A DNA stretch of 56,837 bases. It comes from an uncultured Prochlorococcus sp. (GTDB taxonomy: Bacteria; Cyanobacteriota; Cyanobacteriia; PCC-6307; Cyanobiaceae). Position 1 is the first letter of the stretch, and the number at the start of each line of letters is the position of its first letter. The position numbers were made by a program, and so were the translations under genes. Shown one piece after another: positions 18,605 through 27,927 of the stretch. The stretch is from positions 1 to 56,837 of the forward strand of contig CACENO010000009.1 of NCBI GenBank assembly GCA_902560875.1, in the 5' to 3' direction. The notes under the pieces are model-generated. The model did no database searches and had not been told where the DNA came from. It was given only the letters and a program-made list of their open reading frames with translations.

Positions 18605-19504
18605 TTATTTAAGAAGCAATTCCAATTCACTTTTATTGATTAGATACTTGTTATTGCAGAAATGGCATGTAAGCTCTGCTTTTTCGTCTTCATTTAATAT
18701 TGTTTTTAGTTCTTCTTCTCCTAATAATTTTAATGCGGAAAGACTGCGTTTCTTAGAGCAGCTGCATTTAAATAGGATTTTTTGACATGTATCATTATCA
18801 TTGGATTGAATAGGGTCGAGATCAGGGAAAACATCTTCTAAAAGAGCATGCAGGTTATCCTTGCAATCTTTTAATCTTTTGCTGAAGCAGGTTATTTCTT
18901 TACAGCGCTCTTCTAATAAGGCAATTAAAGCTGGTTCATGTGCTGCTTTTGGAAGGATTTGTACTAGTAGACCACCACAACATTCCAATTGGTTTCTTGT
19001 GATGGTCTCTCCGACAAAAACTGCTGATGGCGTTTGCTCTGAATGTAGAAGGTATGAAGCAACATCTTCTCCAATACCACCTCTTACTAATTCAACAGTG
19101 CTACTAAATGGTTCTCCTTTCCCTTCGTCACGAACTACATGGAGATATCCAGTGCCAGCAGCAGATGCAAAATCAAATGAATATTGACCATTATCGTTTC
19201 TTATTGGATCCAACTCTAAAGAGGGCTCCCCGACATAACCTCTGACGGTGCCATCTCTTCCAGCATCGGCCATGAGTCCTTTTAGAGGACCGTCAGAACC
19301 GATTCTTAAATTAACTCTTCCATGAGCAACTTTCATTGAACTTGCAAGCAATAGACCAGCACTCATTGCGCGTCCAAGCATTGCCATCATTAGATAAGAA
19401 AGTGAATGTCTGCGACGTGCTTCTTTTGTCGCTTCTGTTGTTATTACTGCTACTAATCTAATTCCTCCTTTTGCTGCTGTTGCTCTGACCAGGCGGTCTG
19501 GCAT
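18605..19504 (-). CDS. hslO: Hsp33 redox-regulated chaperone
   Basis: A cytoplasmic holdase activated by oxidation through a zinc centre. 299 residues, normal length. The N-terminal domain reads '[58 protein letters not shown]'. The C-terminal zinc site has the expected four Cys, 'CSCS...CHFC' (C-X-C then C-X-X-C). It lies two bases downstream of the stop of the ABC ATPase gene on the same strand, so co-transcription is likely. Confidence 0.95.
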   Translation of the reverse strand: MPDRLVRATAAKGGIRLVAVITTEATKEARRRHSLSYLMMAMLGRAMSAGLLLASSMKVAHGRVNLRIGSDGPLKGLMADAGRDGTVRGYVGEPSLELDPIRNDNGQYSFDFASAAGTGYLHVVRDEGKGEPFSSTVELVRGGIGEDVASYLLHSEQTPSAVFVGETITRNQLECCGGLLVQILPKAAHEPALIALLEERCKEITCFSKRLKDCKDNLHALLEDVFPDLDPIQSNDNDTCQKILFKCSCSKKRSLSALKLLGEEELKTILNEDEKAELTCHFCNNKYLINKSELELLLK

Positions 19505-19506
19505 TG

Positions 19507-20157
19507 TTATGAATCAACTCTGCTTAATGTAGTCATTCTTTTAAGCACTCCCTTTTCAAGTAGATAGGAAGTGTTTTCCCAGCCCTTGAATAGCTCTGGT
19601 TCGTGAGTGGCAACAATCAGGACTTGTTCTTCTGCTAGGTGTGATAGCAAATTCAGAATTTCCTCCCTTACGGACCAGTCTAGACCTGCTGTTGGCTCAT
19701 CAAGAAGAAGAATATTTGGTTTCCTAAGTAACTGAACTGCAATAGCCAACCTCCTTTGTTGACCACCACTTAACTTTTCAGGTGCTTGACGCAGATCAAT
19801 ATCTCCGAGCCCAACTTGTTGTAGTGCGTTTGATTGAGATTCGCTTGATAATCGCCGGTGACCTAACCGCAATTCTTGTGCAACTGTGAGTCCTAAAAAG
19901 TGTCGTTCTGGGAATTGGAAAACTACTCCACACAGCCATCTTCTTTGACGTGCTTTTATGGAATTATTTTGCCAAGAAATGAACCCTTTTTGTGGTTGGC
20001 TTAAACCACTAATTATTTCCACAAGACTTGTTTTTCCACTTCCACTCGCACCCGCTATTAATACTGGTTGTCCTGAATCTGCCTTAAGGTTTATTCCTCT
20101 GAGTATTGGCTTCCCAGATGTTGCTGGTTGGTAGTGGAGTTCTGTTAGTTTTAGCAT
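19507..20157 (-). CDS. ABC transporter ATP-binding protein, ECF/CbiO-like
   Basis: 216 residues with all nucleotide-binding motifs: Walker A '[17 protein letters not shown]', Q-loop '[15 protein letters not shown]' (the FP-E-x-x-F form typical of ECF/CbiO ATPases), signature '[16 protein letters not shown]', Walker B '[12 protein letters not shown]' and H-loop 'IVATHEPE'. Related proteins in cyanobacteria and plastids (NAP14 type) are linked to metal transport. No membrane partner sits next to it; hslO follows after two bases. Confidence 0.85.
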   Translation of the reverse strand: MLKLTELHYQPATSGKPILRGINLKADSGQPVLIAGASGSGKTSLVEIISGLSQPQKGFISWQNNSIKARQRRWLCGVVFQFPERHFLGLTVAQELRLGHRRLSSESQSNALQQVGLGDIDLRQAPEKLSGGQQRRLAIAVQLLRKPNILLLDEPTAGLDWSVREEILNLLSHLAEEQVLIVATHEPELFKGWENTSYLLEKGVLKRMTTLSRVDS

Positions 20158-20265
20158 TTCAAGAAAATTCTTAATGGTCTGCTTGAGAAGCTTGACTGAT
20201 TAATACTCTTTAGATGATTCTCATGTACCTTCCATTACAGATGTTTTAGTCAACTCTCGCTTGTT

Positions 20266-20715
20266 ATGAAAGTAAGTTTTCGTGAAGTTGACCCATTTAA
20301 CTGTTGGATTTGGATTTGTTTTCATGAAGTTCCTAACAAGGGAGAAAAAAATTATGTAGATGGTGTCTTTGATAGCTGGTATGTCATTGGTCGGTTGGGT
20401 GGCTTCAATGGTGGGAATATTCAATCTCACGAGGAAGGTTCTGAATTGAGTTGGATGAATTACGACAATGATGAAGTTGCTAATGGTCTAGCTTCAACGA
20501 TGCATAACATAGGAGAATTGGAATACCAAGCAAATTGGGCTCGTTGTTGGGTTGATTTTGGGACATGTGATGCTTTGGCAATAGATGTTTTGATTAATAC
20601 CTTTTATGAGGTTGATCGACATTTTGTTCAGATTGAGGAATTATTGATAGGAGGTGTTAACGATGATTGGTTAGTTGATGATCACCCTGATGCAGTTTTT
20701 TCTGGGAAAAACTAA
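20266..20715 (+). CDS. DUF3531 family protein
   Basis: 149 residues, acidic and soluble: 'MKVSFREVDPFNCWIWICFHEVP' at the start, then 'YVDGVFDSWYVIGRLGGFNGGN' and 'EYQANWARCWVDFGTCDALAIDVLINTFYEVDRHFVQIEELLIGG'. This is the DUF3531 pattern found across cyanobacteria and plants. The function is unknown. It lies eight bases upstream of rsmE on the same strand, so the two form a likely operon. Confidence 0.85.
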   Translation: MKVSFREVDPFNCWIWICFHEVPNKGEKNYVDGVFDSWYVIGRLGGFNGGNIQSHEEGSELSWMNYDNDEVANGLASTMHNIGELEYQANWARCWVDFGTCDALAIDVLINTFYEVDRHFVQIEELLIGGVNDDWLVDDHPDAVFSGKN

Positions 20716-20723
20716 GGAGTTTT

Positions 20724-21494
20724 GTGGCTGAATTAAGACGTTTGTTGGTTGAACCTGCTCGTTTAAAAAAAGAATTGGGGCCTGAGAGGCTGCTAACTCT
20801 TAAATCAAATGAGTCTCATTACCTTTTTCGTGTTTTGCGATTGCGATGCGGCGAATCCATAGAGATTGTTGATGGAGTGGGGAATCTTTGGAAGGCTGAT
20901 TTGAATAGTAGAGATTCAATTCGACTTCAATCATCCCTGCATTTTCCTATAGCAAAACAACCTCGTTGTAGACCTTTACTTGGATTAGCCGTTGTTGTTC
21001 CGAAGAAAGGCTTTGATGAGCTTCTTCGTATGAGTTGTGAAATCGGCATTGATTTTGTTCAACCTCTGAGATCAGAAAGAAGTGTCGTTCTTACAGGAGG
21101 AGAACATAGGAATTTACGATGGGAAGGTGTTTTAAGAGAGTCCGTTGAGCAGTCTGAAAGACTTTGGGCGCCGGATTGTAGAAGAATAATTGATGTAAAA
21201 GATTGGTTAAAAAATAGACCGGTGAATTCTGCTTTGGCTTTTGCTAGTCCGCGAATGTTGCCATTAAATCGGTTTCATCTCTGGACTAATAGTTTTAGAA
21301 AGCAAGTAGATGAATTGTGGATAGCGATAGGACCTGAGGGTGGATGGACTGAACAAGAAAAATCTTTTGCTAAAGAGGTAGGTTGTTCTGAAGTTTTTTT
21401 TGGAGATTCAATTTTAAGAACATCTACAGCAGCTGTTGTTGCTACACAACTTATGGTTTCTTGGAGACAAAATAGTTCAATGATTGTTGAGTAG
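20724..21494 (+). CDS. rsmE: 16S rRNA (uracil-1498-N3) methyltransferase
   Basis: Methylates U1498 of 16S rRNA in the 30S subunit. 256 residues. An N-terminal PUA-like domain ('LKSNESHYLFRVLRLRCGESIEIVDGVG') is followed by a SPOUT methyltransferase domain with the trefoil-knot motifs 'IAIGPEGGWTEQEKSF' and 'FFGDSILRTSTAAVVATQL'. The start is GTG at 20724, with GGAG just upstream. Confidence 0.94.
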   Translation: MAELRRLLVEPARLKKELGPERLLTLKSNESHYLFRVLRLRCGESIEIVDGVGNLWKADLNSRDSIRLQSSLHFPIAKQPRCRPLLGLAVVVPKKGFDELLRMSCEIGIDFVQPLRSERSVVLTGGEHRNLRWEGVLRESVEQSERLWAPDCRRIIDVKDWLKNRPVNSALAFASPRMLPLNRFHLWTNSFRKQVDELWIAIGPEGGWTEQEKSFAKEVGCSEVFFGDSILRTSTAAVVATQLMVSWRQNSSMIVE

Positions 21495-21547
21495 TTTCTT
21501 TTGATTTCGAATATGACTAATCTTCTTGATATATTTTCTGATAGTTG

Positions 21548-22303
21548 ATGTTTTCTCCTATCTCTATAACCCCTGAATGGTATGTCGCATTTTCTTTAAA
21601 TGCAGCTTTGATTGCTTTATCTCAGTTAATTCCTTTAATTAAGCGGTTGCTTACTCGTTCTGGTTGGTTCCACGCGGGTATTCTTGGAACAATACTTTGG
21701 GGGTGTCTTGGTTGGCGTGGATGGTTATCAGTAGTTGTATATCTATTCCTTGGTTCTATTGTCACAAGAATTGGTTTTGCACGTAAAGAGAAGGATGGTC
21801 TGTCAGAAAAACGTGGGGGTAGTCGAGGACCAGAAAATCTATGGGGTTCTGCTGCTACTGGCTTTTTACTTGCAATTTTGATCAAGTTAGCAATTGTTCC
21901 TAAAATTATTTTTTTAATTGGATTCGCAACTAGTTTTACAGCCAAATTGGCTGATACATTTGGAAGTGAGATTGGGAAGAGATGGGGACGTAAAACATTC
22001 CTTATTACATCATTACGACCTGTTCCTGCAGGGACAGATGGAGCAATAAGTCTCCAAGGAACTTTTGCAAGTATTTTAGGTAGTTTTTTGATGACAATTG
22101 TCATGGTTGCCTTCTTCTATGACTCTCTAATGAAATTTGGCATTTTAATTTTCCTTGTTGGATTTTTGGCAACTTTGCTTGAGAGCTTTTTGGGTGCGGC
22201 TGTACAGCATCGATTTCATTGGTTAACTAATGAGATGATAAACTTTTGTCAAACAACTATTGCAGCTTTAATAGCAATAACTGCGGCATCTTTTTTATTA
22301 TAA
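21548..22303 (+). CDS. DUF92/VTE6-type membrane protein, possible phytyl-phosphate kinase
   Basis: An integral membrane protein of 251 residues with six or more helices. The DUF92 signature is 'FATSFTAKLADTFGSEIGKRWGRKTFLITSLRPVPAGTDGAISLQGT'. The plant member VTE6 and cyanobacterial relatives phosphorylate phytyl-phosphate to recycle phytol from chlorophyll into tocopherol or chlorophyll. That role is plausible here but inferred from family only. I chose ATG at 21548 over the TTG one codon earlier. Confidence 0.82.
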   Translation: MFSPISITPEWYVAFSLNAALIALSQLIPLIKRLLTRSGWFHAGILGTILWGCLGWRGWLSVVVYLFLGSIVTRIGFARKEKDGLSEKRGGSRGPENLWGSAATGFLLAILIKLAIVPKIIFLIGFATSFTAKLADTFGSEIGKRWGRKTFLITSLRPVPAGTDGAISLQGTFASILGSFLMTIVMVAFFYDSLMKFGILIFLVGFLATLLESFLGAAVQHRFHWLTNEMINFCQTTIAALIAITAASFLL

Positions 22304-22319
22304 GTGTTATTTTTTTAAT

Positions 22320-23000
22320 TTAAATAAGAGAAGGTGTGACACTTGTTGATTGATTGAGTTCACCCCACATGAGAAGAGAATTCCATGAAATTAGTTTTTT
22401 ATAAACCCAATAGTGACCATCAGTATTCATATGAATACCATCAGGTTCAAGCCAGTTAATCCAGTTGGGCTCATCAATCATTGATCGATATAAAGGTAGA
22501 AATGGAATATTTAGGTCCAAGCAGGTCTCTTCTATTTGAGATTCATAAACTGAGATGGCTTTATTTGTATACCATAGACATTCAGCAAAAGGCATTACAG
22601 TTTCATCTACAGGTGTTAATCCCATTACTAATACATTAGTGTGATTTTTTATATCTTTTAGAAGTTGATAATATCCAAACCTAAAAGCTTCTGAAGAAAG
22701 TTGAGGCCTCCCATCTGGCCTCCCAATCCTTGCTGTGTCATTTATTCCAACAGATATTAGTACTCCATCTGGTAGTTTCCTTCTTAATTCACCTCGATGC
22801 TTCCATTCAGTTTTCCAACGCTGCGCGACTTTTTCTAGGCCATCTCCACGTATACCTAATTGATAAACAATAGGAGCTTGAGGTAGATTCATCCAGTTTC
22901 TTCGTAATCGTTCACACCAACCACCTTCATCTTTATCACCCCATCCATAAACACCACTATCTCCTATTGCTACAAGTTGTTTTGGTTGGTTTGTCATCAA
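22320..23000 (-). CDS. SGNH/GDSL hydrolase
   Basis: 226 residues; no signal peptide, so probably cytoplasmic. Block I is 'LVAIGDSGVYGWGDKDEGGWCERL' with the catalytic Ser, block III 'SVGINDTAR' with the Asn, and block V 'EPDGIHMNTDGHYWVY' with the Asp and His. It resembles small esterases or lysophospholipase-like enzymes; the substrate is unknown. Convergent with the VTE6-like gene, 16 bases apart, and downstream of the phn genes. Confidence 0.9.
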   Translation of the reverse strand: MMTNQPKQLVAIGDSGVYGWGDKDEGGWCERLRRNWMNLPQAPIVYQLGIRGDGLEKVAQRWKTEWKHRGELRRKLPDGVLISVGINDTARIGRPDGRPQLSSEAFRFGYYQLLKDIKNHTNVLVMGLTPVDETVMPFAECLWYTNKAISVYESQIEETCLDLNIPFLPLYRSMIDEPNWINWLEPDGIHMNTDGHYWVYKKLISWNSLLMWGELNQSTSVTPSLI

Positions 23001-23042
23001 TCAGGCAAAAAAACAAATTAGTGTTGACATTTAGGTCAGATC

Positions 23043-24587
23043 TTATTTAGTCGTCTGCCTAGATTTGACTAAATTTTGAGAAGATTTAGCACTTATTGCC
23101 TCTCCAATTAATGTAAGAGCTGCATATGCTGCTGTTATTAAAACAACTTGGGGCCAATCGAAAGAGCTTAAAGACTCTTGCAATTGCCATCCAAGACCCG
23201 CTCCACCTACTACACCTACTATTGCAGTTTCTCGCAATATTACATCTGTTCTGTAAGCACCATATGCTAAGTAACTTTTGCTTTGAGGAGTGAAATTGCC
23301 GTATAACCAGGCCATATTATTGCTTGTACCAGATGAATATATTGCTATATGTTGATCGTTATTCTGACTCTCTATTCCTTCTTTTAATAGACGTCCCATT
23401 ACCCCAAGATTTTGAAGGCCAAGAGCTAGGGAAGCTACACAAATATTTGGACTTGTACAAAGTAGCAAGAGAAGTGCAGATAATGGAGGTGGGATTAATC
23501 TAAGGAAAGACCAGGTGATACTTTGGCAAAATAATCCAAAGTTTGTTGGCCAAAGCATCATCAGAAGAGGAGGTATCCCTATAGCAATACCTGCTGCAAG
23601 AAGAGTTACTACAATTGTATTTCCTATTAGATTAATCCAATTCAATTCTTGAAATGCAATTACCAAATCAAAAAAAGTTGGTAGGGGTAGACCATGCAAT
23701 TCCCAACCTTGAAACAAATGGATATCAAGTTTTTCTAGCCAGAAAAAACTTATTAGCGTTAACAGGAAACTTGCAAAACCAAAGGTAATTATTTGTCTTG
23801 GTTGATTGTTGTTTTTTGACAACTGTTTACGCCATATATTTATAAGCCTTTCTAGGGAAAAGGTCACAGCTGCCAGAATCCATAAAGACGTCCATAGTTC
23901 TCTGAATTCAAGGGATTGAAATGTCAGTTGGATTTCTGTACCTATACCACCCATCCCGAAAATCCCCAGTATTGTGGCCCCTCTTAATGCACATTCCAGT
24001 CGATACCCACCATAGCTACTAATTATTGGAATCATTGGTGGAAACAATACAGATAAAAAAGCAGATCCTGTTTGTACACCAACTTGCTTAACAGCAAAAA
24101 ATTTGCTGTGGTCTAAATTATCTAATTGATCAGCAAAAACTCTTGCGAGTATTGCTGAATAAGGGATGAAAATTGCAAGAATTGCAATCCAGGGATTTAT
24201 CCCAAAAAATTGAAGTAAAAGCAAACCCCAAATTAGCTCATGAATGCTTCTTGGAATTGCTAGAAGTCGTTTGATAATTATTGCATTATATTCTGAATTC
24301 GCAACACTTTTCCAAAAGATTTTAGAACTTATTAGACCTAAAAGTAAACCCCCAATTATACTTGTCGCCCAACTTATTAAAGCAATTGCTATCGTAATCT
24401 GAATTCCTCTTAATGCACTTTGAATAACAGCCGATTCAAAAGATGGTTGTAGAGATGCTAGAAAGAACTTGAATAGAAGTTGAACTCCACCATTATGAAG
24501 TCCATTTAGTAAAGTTGATATTACAGGTATGATTGCAATTGCTGGTATAATTGATATTATTGTCGGAGAAAGACTTACTTTTTTCAT
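23043..24587 (-). CDS. phnE: Phosphonate/phosphite ABC transporter, fused double permease
   Basis: The inner-membrane permease of the PhnCDE importer. At 514 residues it is twice the normal PhnE size and contains two tandem permease domains. Two EAA-like loops are visible: 'VKQVGVQTGSAFLSVLFPPMIP' near residue 170 and 'EGIESQNNDQHIAIYSSG' near residue 405. One polypeptide can therefore form the whole channel. It starts one base inside the stop of phnC, so translation is coupled. Confidence 0.87.
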   Translation of the reverse strand: MKKVSLSPTIISIIPAIAIIPVISTLLNGLHNGGVQLLFKFFLASLQPSFESAVIQSALRGIQITIAIALISWATSIIGGLLLGLISSKIFWKSVANSEYNAIIIKRLLAIPRSIHELIWGLLLLQFFGINPWIAILAIFIPYSAILARVFADQLDNLDHSKFFAVKQVGVQTGSAFLSVLFPPMIPIISSYGGYRLECALRGATILGIFGMGGIGTEIQLTFQSLEFRELWTSLWILAAVTFSLERLINIWRKQLSKNNNQPRQIITFGFASFLLTLISFFWLEKLDIHLFQGWELHGLPLPTFFDLVIAFQELNWINLIGNTIVVTLLAAGIAIGIPPLLMMLWPTNFGLFCQSITWSFLRLIPPPLSALLLLLCTSPNICVASLALGLQNLGVMGRLLKEGIESQNNDQHIAIYSSGTSNNMAWLYGNFTPQSKSYLAYGAYRTDVILRETAIVGVVGGAGLGWQLQESLSSFDWPQVVLITAAYAALTLIGEAISAKSSQNLVKSRQTTK

Positions 24588-25327
24588 TAGTCTTCGTAAA
24601 TATTTTCGACATGCTTAGATTTTAAATCTTTAGTTAAACAATCAAGAACTAGTTCCCCATTTTTTAAGCCAATTACACGTGTGAAATTTACAATTAATTC
24701 TGGACGATGTAGACTAATTATTGAAGTTTCTGGAACTTTTATCATCTTAAGGGCCTTTTTGTTTAAGAGTAATTGGAGGATATCGTACGTAAGAACTGGA
24801 TCAAGATTTGAGAGGGGCTCATCTGCAATTAGTAGATCTGCTTGTTGATTTAGTAGTCGTGCTACGGCTACTCTTTGTCTCTGACCTCCTGAAAGTATTT
24901 GGATAGGTTCTTTAATGAATTCCCTACTTAATCCTGTTGCTTCTAAAGATTCCAAGCAGGTTTTGCTTTGAATTACTCCAAGCAGATTTCCAAAAGCCCA
25001 AAGAAAACTGTGCCTGGATAGTTCCCCTATGTTGATGTTCTGATCAACAGACAACTCTTCGACTAAGCGTAAATCTTGCCAAAGAGTTGCTATTTCTCTT
25101 CGCTGCCTATGTGTCCTTTTATTTAATGGGATTCCATTCCAAATAACTTCTCCTGTAGCAGGCTTTAATGAGCCATTGGATACAGCAACTAGAGTGCTTT
25201 TACCTGCTCCACTTTTCCCTAAAAGTGCAACTTTCTCCCCGATTTTGATTGTTAAATTAATATTTGATAGTCTTGGATAATTTTTGCCATAAACATAAAC
25301 TCCTTTTAACTGAAGTAATTTCTTCAC
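24587..25327 (-). CDS. phnC: Phosphonate/phosphite ABC transporter ATP-binding protein
   Basis: 246 residues. Walker A 'LLGKSGAGKSTLVAVSNG', signature 'LSGGQRQRVAVARLL', Walker B 'LLIADEPLSNLDP' and the switch His in 'SLHRPELI'. It overlaps phnD by four bases and phnE by one base, forming the tight operon phnD-phnC-phnE. It powers uptake of phosphonates or phosphite. No C-P lyase or phosphite dehydrogenase gene lies in the window. Confidence 0.9.
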   Translation of the reverse strand: MKKLLQLKGVYVYGKNYPRLSNINLTIKIGEKVALLGKSGAGKSTLVAVSNGSLKPATGEVIWNGIPLNKRTHRQRREIATLWQDLRLVEELSVDQNINIGELSRHSFLWAFGNLLGVIQSKTCLESLEATGLSREFIKEPIQILSGGQRQRVAVARLLNQQADLLIADEPLSNLDPVLTYDILQLLLNKKALKMIKVPETSIISLHRPELIVNFTRVIGLKNGELVLDCLTKDLKSKHVENIYED

Positions 25328-26223
25328 TTAATTTTTCCCAGCTGACGTCCAATAATTTCTATTTTTTTGTATTGCCGTGCATGAGCTGGAATAAACTTTT
25401 TTGCTCCAAATAAATCTAGTATTTTCTTTTGATTGGGTATATTTTGATTTAATCCCAGAAGTGTTTTTGTTAATTTCTCTGTAAAGCCTTTCTCAAATTT
25501 TATATCTAGGTTTGGTTGTATAAGCCAGTGATAATCAGCATATGGAGGTGTCTTCCAAATGATTTTTACTTTGTTTAAATTCACCTTCCCTTTCTTTACA
25601 TTTGATTTCCAAACTTGTTCATTAAGAGCACCTACTTCATATGAACCACTTTGGACTAATGCAAGTGTTGCATCATGGCTTCCGCTAAAACCTGGTTGTT
25701 TTCCTTTGAAATCAACCATCTTTAACCCTGCCTTCTGGAGAAAATATTGAGGCATTAGTCGACCTGATGTTGAGCTTTCAGATCCGAAAGTTAATCGTTT
25801 ACCTTTTAAAACTTTTAGCTCTGATTCGTTTTTAATAGTTGGGATTCCAGTATTGGTATTTGATATAAATAAGCTATGAAACTTAGGATCGATATCCCTT
25901 TGAGCAATTACTTTGGCTCCTGGTTTTTGTATTCTTGCCTGAACGCCAGTCAGGCCTCCAAACCAAACCAGGTCCAAGCTACCTGTTCGAAAAGCGCTAA
26001 CAGTTGCTGAATAATTTGTAACCGGTAAGTATTTAACCGGGACATTTAGTTTTTGGCTCAATTCAGAAGAGAGCAATTTGTATAATCGGTTCAACTTTTC
26101 AGGATTTTGGTCTGGTATTGCACCAATAAATAATGTTTCTTGGGCTAGTGAAACTTTCTGAGAGAAAGCTAGGTTGGCAAATAGAAAAAGGGATAAGAAA
26201 TAACGCCTAGTTCTTCTTATCAT
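25324..26223 (-). CDS. phnD: Phosphonate/phosphite-binding periplasmic protein
   Basis: 299 residues with a signal peptide (about 1-27, 'FLSLFLFANLAFSQKVSLAQ'). The PhnD fold is shown by 'LFIGAIPDQNPEKLNRLYKLLSSELSQKL', 'VPVKYLPVTNYSATVSAFRTGSLDLVWFGGLTGVQAR' and the anion-site segment 'GKRLTFGSESSTSGRLMPQYFL'. Prochlorococcus PhnD proteins bind methylphosphonate, phosphite or both; which one applies here is not decidable by eye. First gene of the operon. Confidence 0.9.
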   Translation of the reverse strand: MIRRTRRYFLSLFLFANLAFSQKVSLAQETLFIGAIPDQNPEKLNRLYKLLSSELSQKLNVPVKYLPVTNYSATVSAFRTGSLDLVWFGGLTGVQARIQKPGAKVIAQRDIDPKFHSLFISNTNTGIPTIKNESELKVLKGKRLTFGSESSTSGRLMPQYFLQKAGLKMVDFKGKQPGFSGSHDATLALVQSGSYEVGALNEQVWKSNVKKGKVNLNKVKIIWKTPPYADYHWLIQPNLDIKFEKGFTEKLTKTLLGLNQNIPNQKKILDLFGAKKFIPAHARQYKKIEIIGRQLGKIK

Positions 26224-26237
26224 TTATTTGGATTCCT

Positions 26238-27419
26238 TTAGGCCAGAATGAATCTGCTTAGCCTACCTAACCCTTCAGCAATAATTTCGTTTGATACGGC
26301 ACAAGATACTCTGATGCATCTATCGTCACCAAAAACTTTTCCAGGGATCATTGCAAGGCCTACTTCCTCAAGAGCAAGCTCGCAAAATTCTACTGAATTT
26401 GGACTTCCTTTAGGTAATTGTGGAAAGGCGTAGAAAGCACCTTTTGGTGGTACAAGTGATATCCCATCAATTTGGTTTAATCCAATTGTGAGAGCATTTC
26501 TACGAGTCCTATAAATTTTTGCCATATTAAAAACGCAATCCATAGAGTTTTTCAGGGCAGCTACCGCCCCTCGTTGAGCAAAACTACATACGTTGCTAGT
26601 GCTATGGCTTTGCAAAGCAGTTGCTGCTTTTATAACTTTGGAATTCCCTATTAAATATCCAACTCGCCATCCGGTCATTGCCCAACCCTTTGCAAAGCCA
26701 TTTACTGTAAATATTCTGTCTTTCAAGTCAGGAGCAATTGCTTCAAAACTATGGTGGATTTGGTCTCCCTCTAATAGGAATTCGTAAATTTCATCACTCA
26801 TAACTAATAGTTGTGGATGTCTTCTAATAATCTCTGCTATTTGATTTAACTCTTTTTCAGTCATTACTCTGCCTGTTGGATTGGCAGGAGAATTAATGAT
26901 TAAGAGTCTCGTCTTATTGGTTATAGAAGCTTCTAATGCTTCTTGATTGATGGTAAAGGCACTTTCTGATGACGAAGGAAGAACTATTGGTTTGGCTAAT
27001 GCTAATCGCACAACTTCTGGATAACTAAGCCAGTAAGGTGAGGGAATTAGTACTTCATCACCAGGGTTTAGAATTACTTGAAAGAGGTTGTAGATCGCCT
27101 GTTTCCCACCATTGGTTACTAAAACATTCTCTATCGAAGTTGATGTTTTATTGATTTCTCTTTGCTTTAAAGCAATCGCTTCCCTTAATTCAGGGTCTCC
27201 GGCGGCAGGGCCATAACGTGTAATACCATCTCGGAGAGCCTTAATTGCCGCTTCAACAATAAAAGGAGGTGTGTCGAAGTTCGGTTCTCCTGCACTTAAG
27301 CTGCAAATATTTCTCCCTTCTTTGGAAAGCTCTTTTGCTCTAGCATTTATAGCCAAAGTCAAAGAAGGTTGAAGGGTTGCAGCCCGTTCGGAAATGAGTT
27401 GCGGGTATTGCATCAGCAA
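26238..27419 (-). CDS. aspC: Class I PLP aminotransferase (aspartate aminotransferase type)
   Basis: A pyridoxal-phosphate enzyme moving amino groups between aspartate and 2-oxoglutarate, or a close variant. 393 residues. Visible motifs are 'SLSAGEPNFDTPPFIVEAA' at the N-terminus, 'NGGKQAIYNLFQVILNPGDEVLIPSPYWLSYP', 'NSPANPTGRV' and the PLP-lysine region 'VNGFAKGWAMTGWRVGYL'. It matches the Ib subgroup, which may also act on prephenate. It is 14 bases upstream of phnD on the same strand. Confidence 0.9.
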   Translation of the reverse strand: MLMQYPQLISERAATLQPSLTLAINARAKELSKEGRNICSLSAGEPNFDTPPFIVEAAIKALRDGITRYGPAAGDPELREAIALKQREINKTSTSIENVLVTNGGKQAIYNLFQVILNPGDEVLIPSPYWLSYPEVVRLALAKPIVLPSSSESAFTINQEALEASITNKTRLLIINSPANPTGRVMTEKELNQIAEIIRRHPQLLVMSDEIYEFLLEGDQIHHSFEAIAPDLKDRIFTVNGFAKGWAMTGWRVGYLIGNSKVIKAATALQSHSTSNVCSFAQRGAVAALKNSMDCVFNMAKIYRTRRNALTIGLNQIDGISLVPPKGAFYAFPQLPKGSPNSVEFCELALEEVGLAMIPGKVFGDDRCIRVSCAVSNEIIAEGLGRLSRFILA

Positions 27420-27441
27420 GGCACTTTTCAGGATGTGCTCT

Positions 27442-27473
27442 TAAGACCACATCCTGCCTGATGTGGTGTCTTA
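27442..27473. repeat. Bulged inverted repeat in the aspC/VOC divergent spacer
   Basis: TAAGACCACATC (27442-27453) can pair with GATGTGGTGTCTTA (27460-27473), giving 12 base pairs with a two-base bulge and a CTGCCT loop. An overlapping alternative hairpin (GGATGTG at 27431 with CACATCC at 27448-27454) excludes it. The element sits between the two start codons, so it could be an operator, an attenuator-like switch or a small hairpin RNA. Confidence 0.5.
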
Positions 27474-27503
27474 TACAAGCTTTATTAGCTCTTGGAAATT
27501 TAG

Positions 27504-27890
27504 ATGTCTTCTATTCATAAAAGTTTAGTAATTGCTTCTAAGAATGCTTATGAACTTTCTAAGTTTTACGCATTTGTCTTGGATGGTGAAGTTTGTGCTT
27601 ATCAAAAGGAGGAAAACCATTGCGTTGTCAATTCTGATGGAATCAAAGTGCATATCTATCAACCATCTAAAAAGCAGCCTTGGCCTAAGAGAGGAAGGGC
27701 CTCAGCTCTTTGTCTTGAACATCCCCCTTCATTAAATCCCTTGATTGTGGTTAATGAGTGGGCATCTAGTCTTATTGCTAGGGGTGCATTGCGTGCTGAG
27801 GAACCCATCTTGAAGTCTTTTGGGGCCGAGTCTTGGATGACTGACCCAGAAGGGAATTATTTTTTAATTTTTGTCCCATGTATTCCTTAA
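27504..27890 (+). CDS. VOC-family (glyoxalase/dioxygenase fold) protein
   Basis: 128 residues with one VOC domain: start 'SIHKSLVIASKNAYELSKFYAFVLDGEV' and end 'FGAESWMTDPEGNYFLIFVP', the typical last strand with 'DPEGN'. The substrate is unknown. Metal-binding residues are not all obvious: no early His in the first strand lines up, so it may be a binding rather than catalytic member. It is 37 bases upstream of the uracil-DNA glycosylase gene. Confidence 0.75.
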   Translation: MSSIHKSLVIASKNAYELSKFYAFVLDGEVCAYQKEENHCVVNSDGIKVHIYQPSKKQPWPKRGRASALCLEHPPSLNPLIVVNEWASSLIARGALRAEEPILKSFGAESWMTDPEGNYFLIFVPCIP

Positions 27891-27927
27891 ATTACTGGTT
27901 AATTCATATGTTTAGGTTTTCTTGAAT

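Noticed and set aside
20221-20430. Minus-strand open frame of 69 codons before the ABC ATPase
   Set aside because: It overlaps the start of the DUF3531 gene, has no recognised features and poor composition for a protein.
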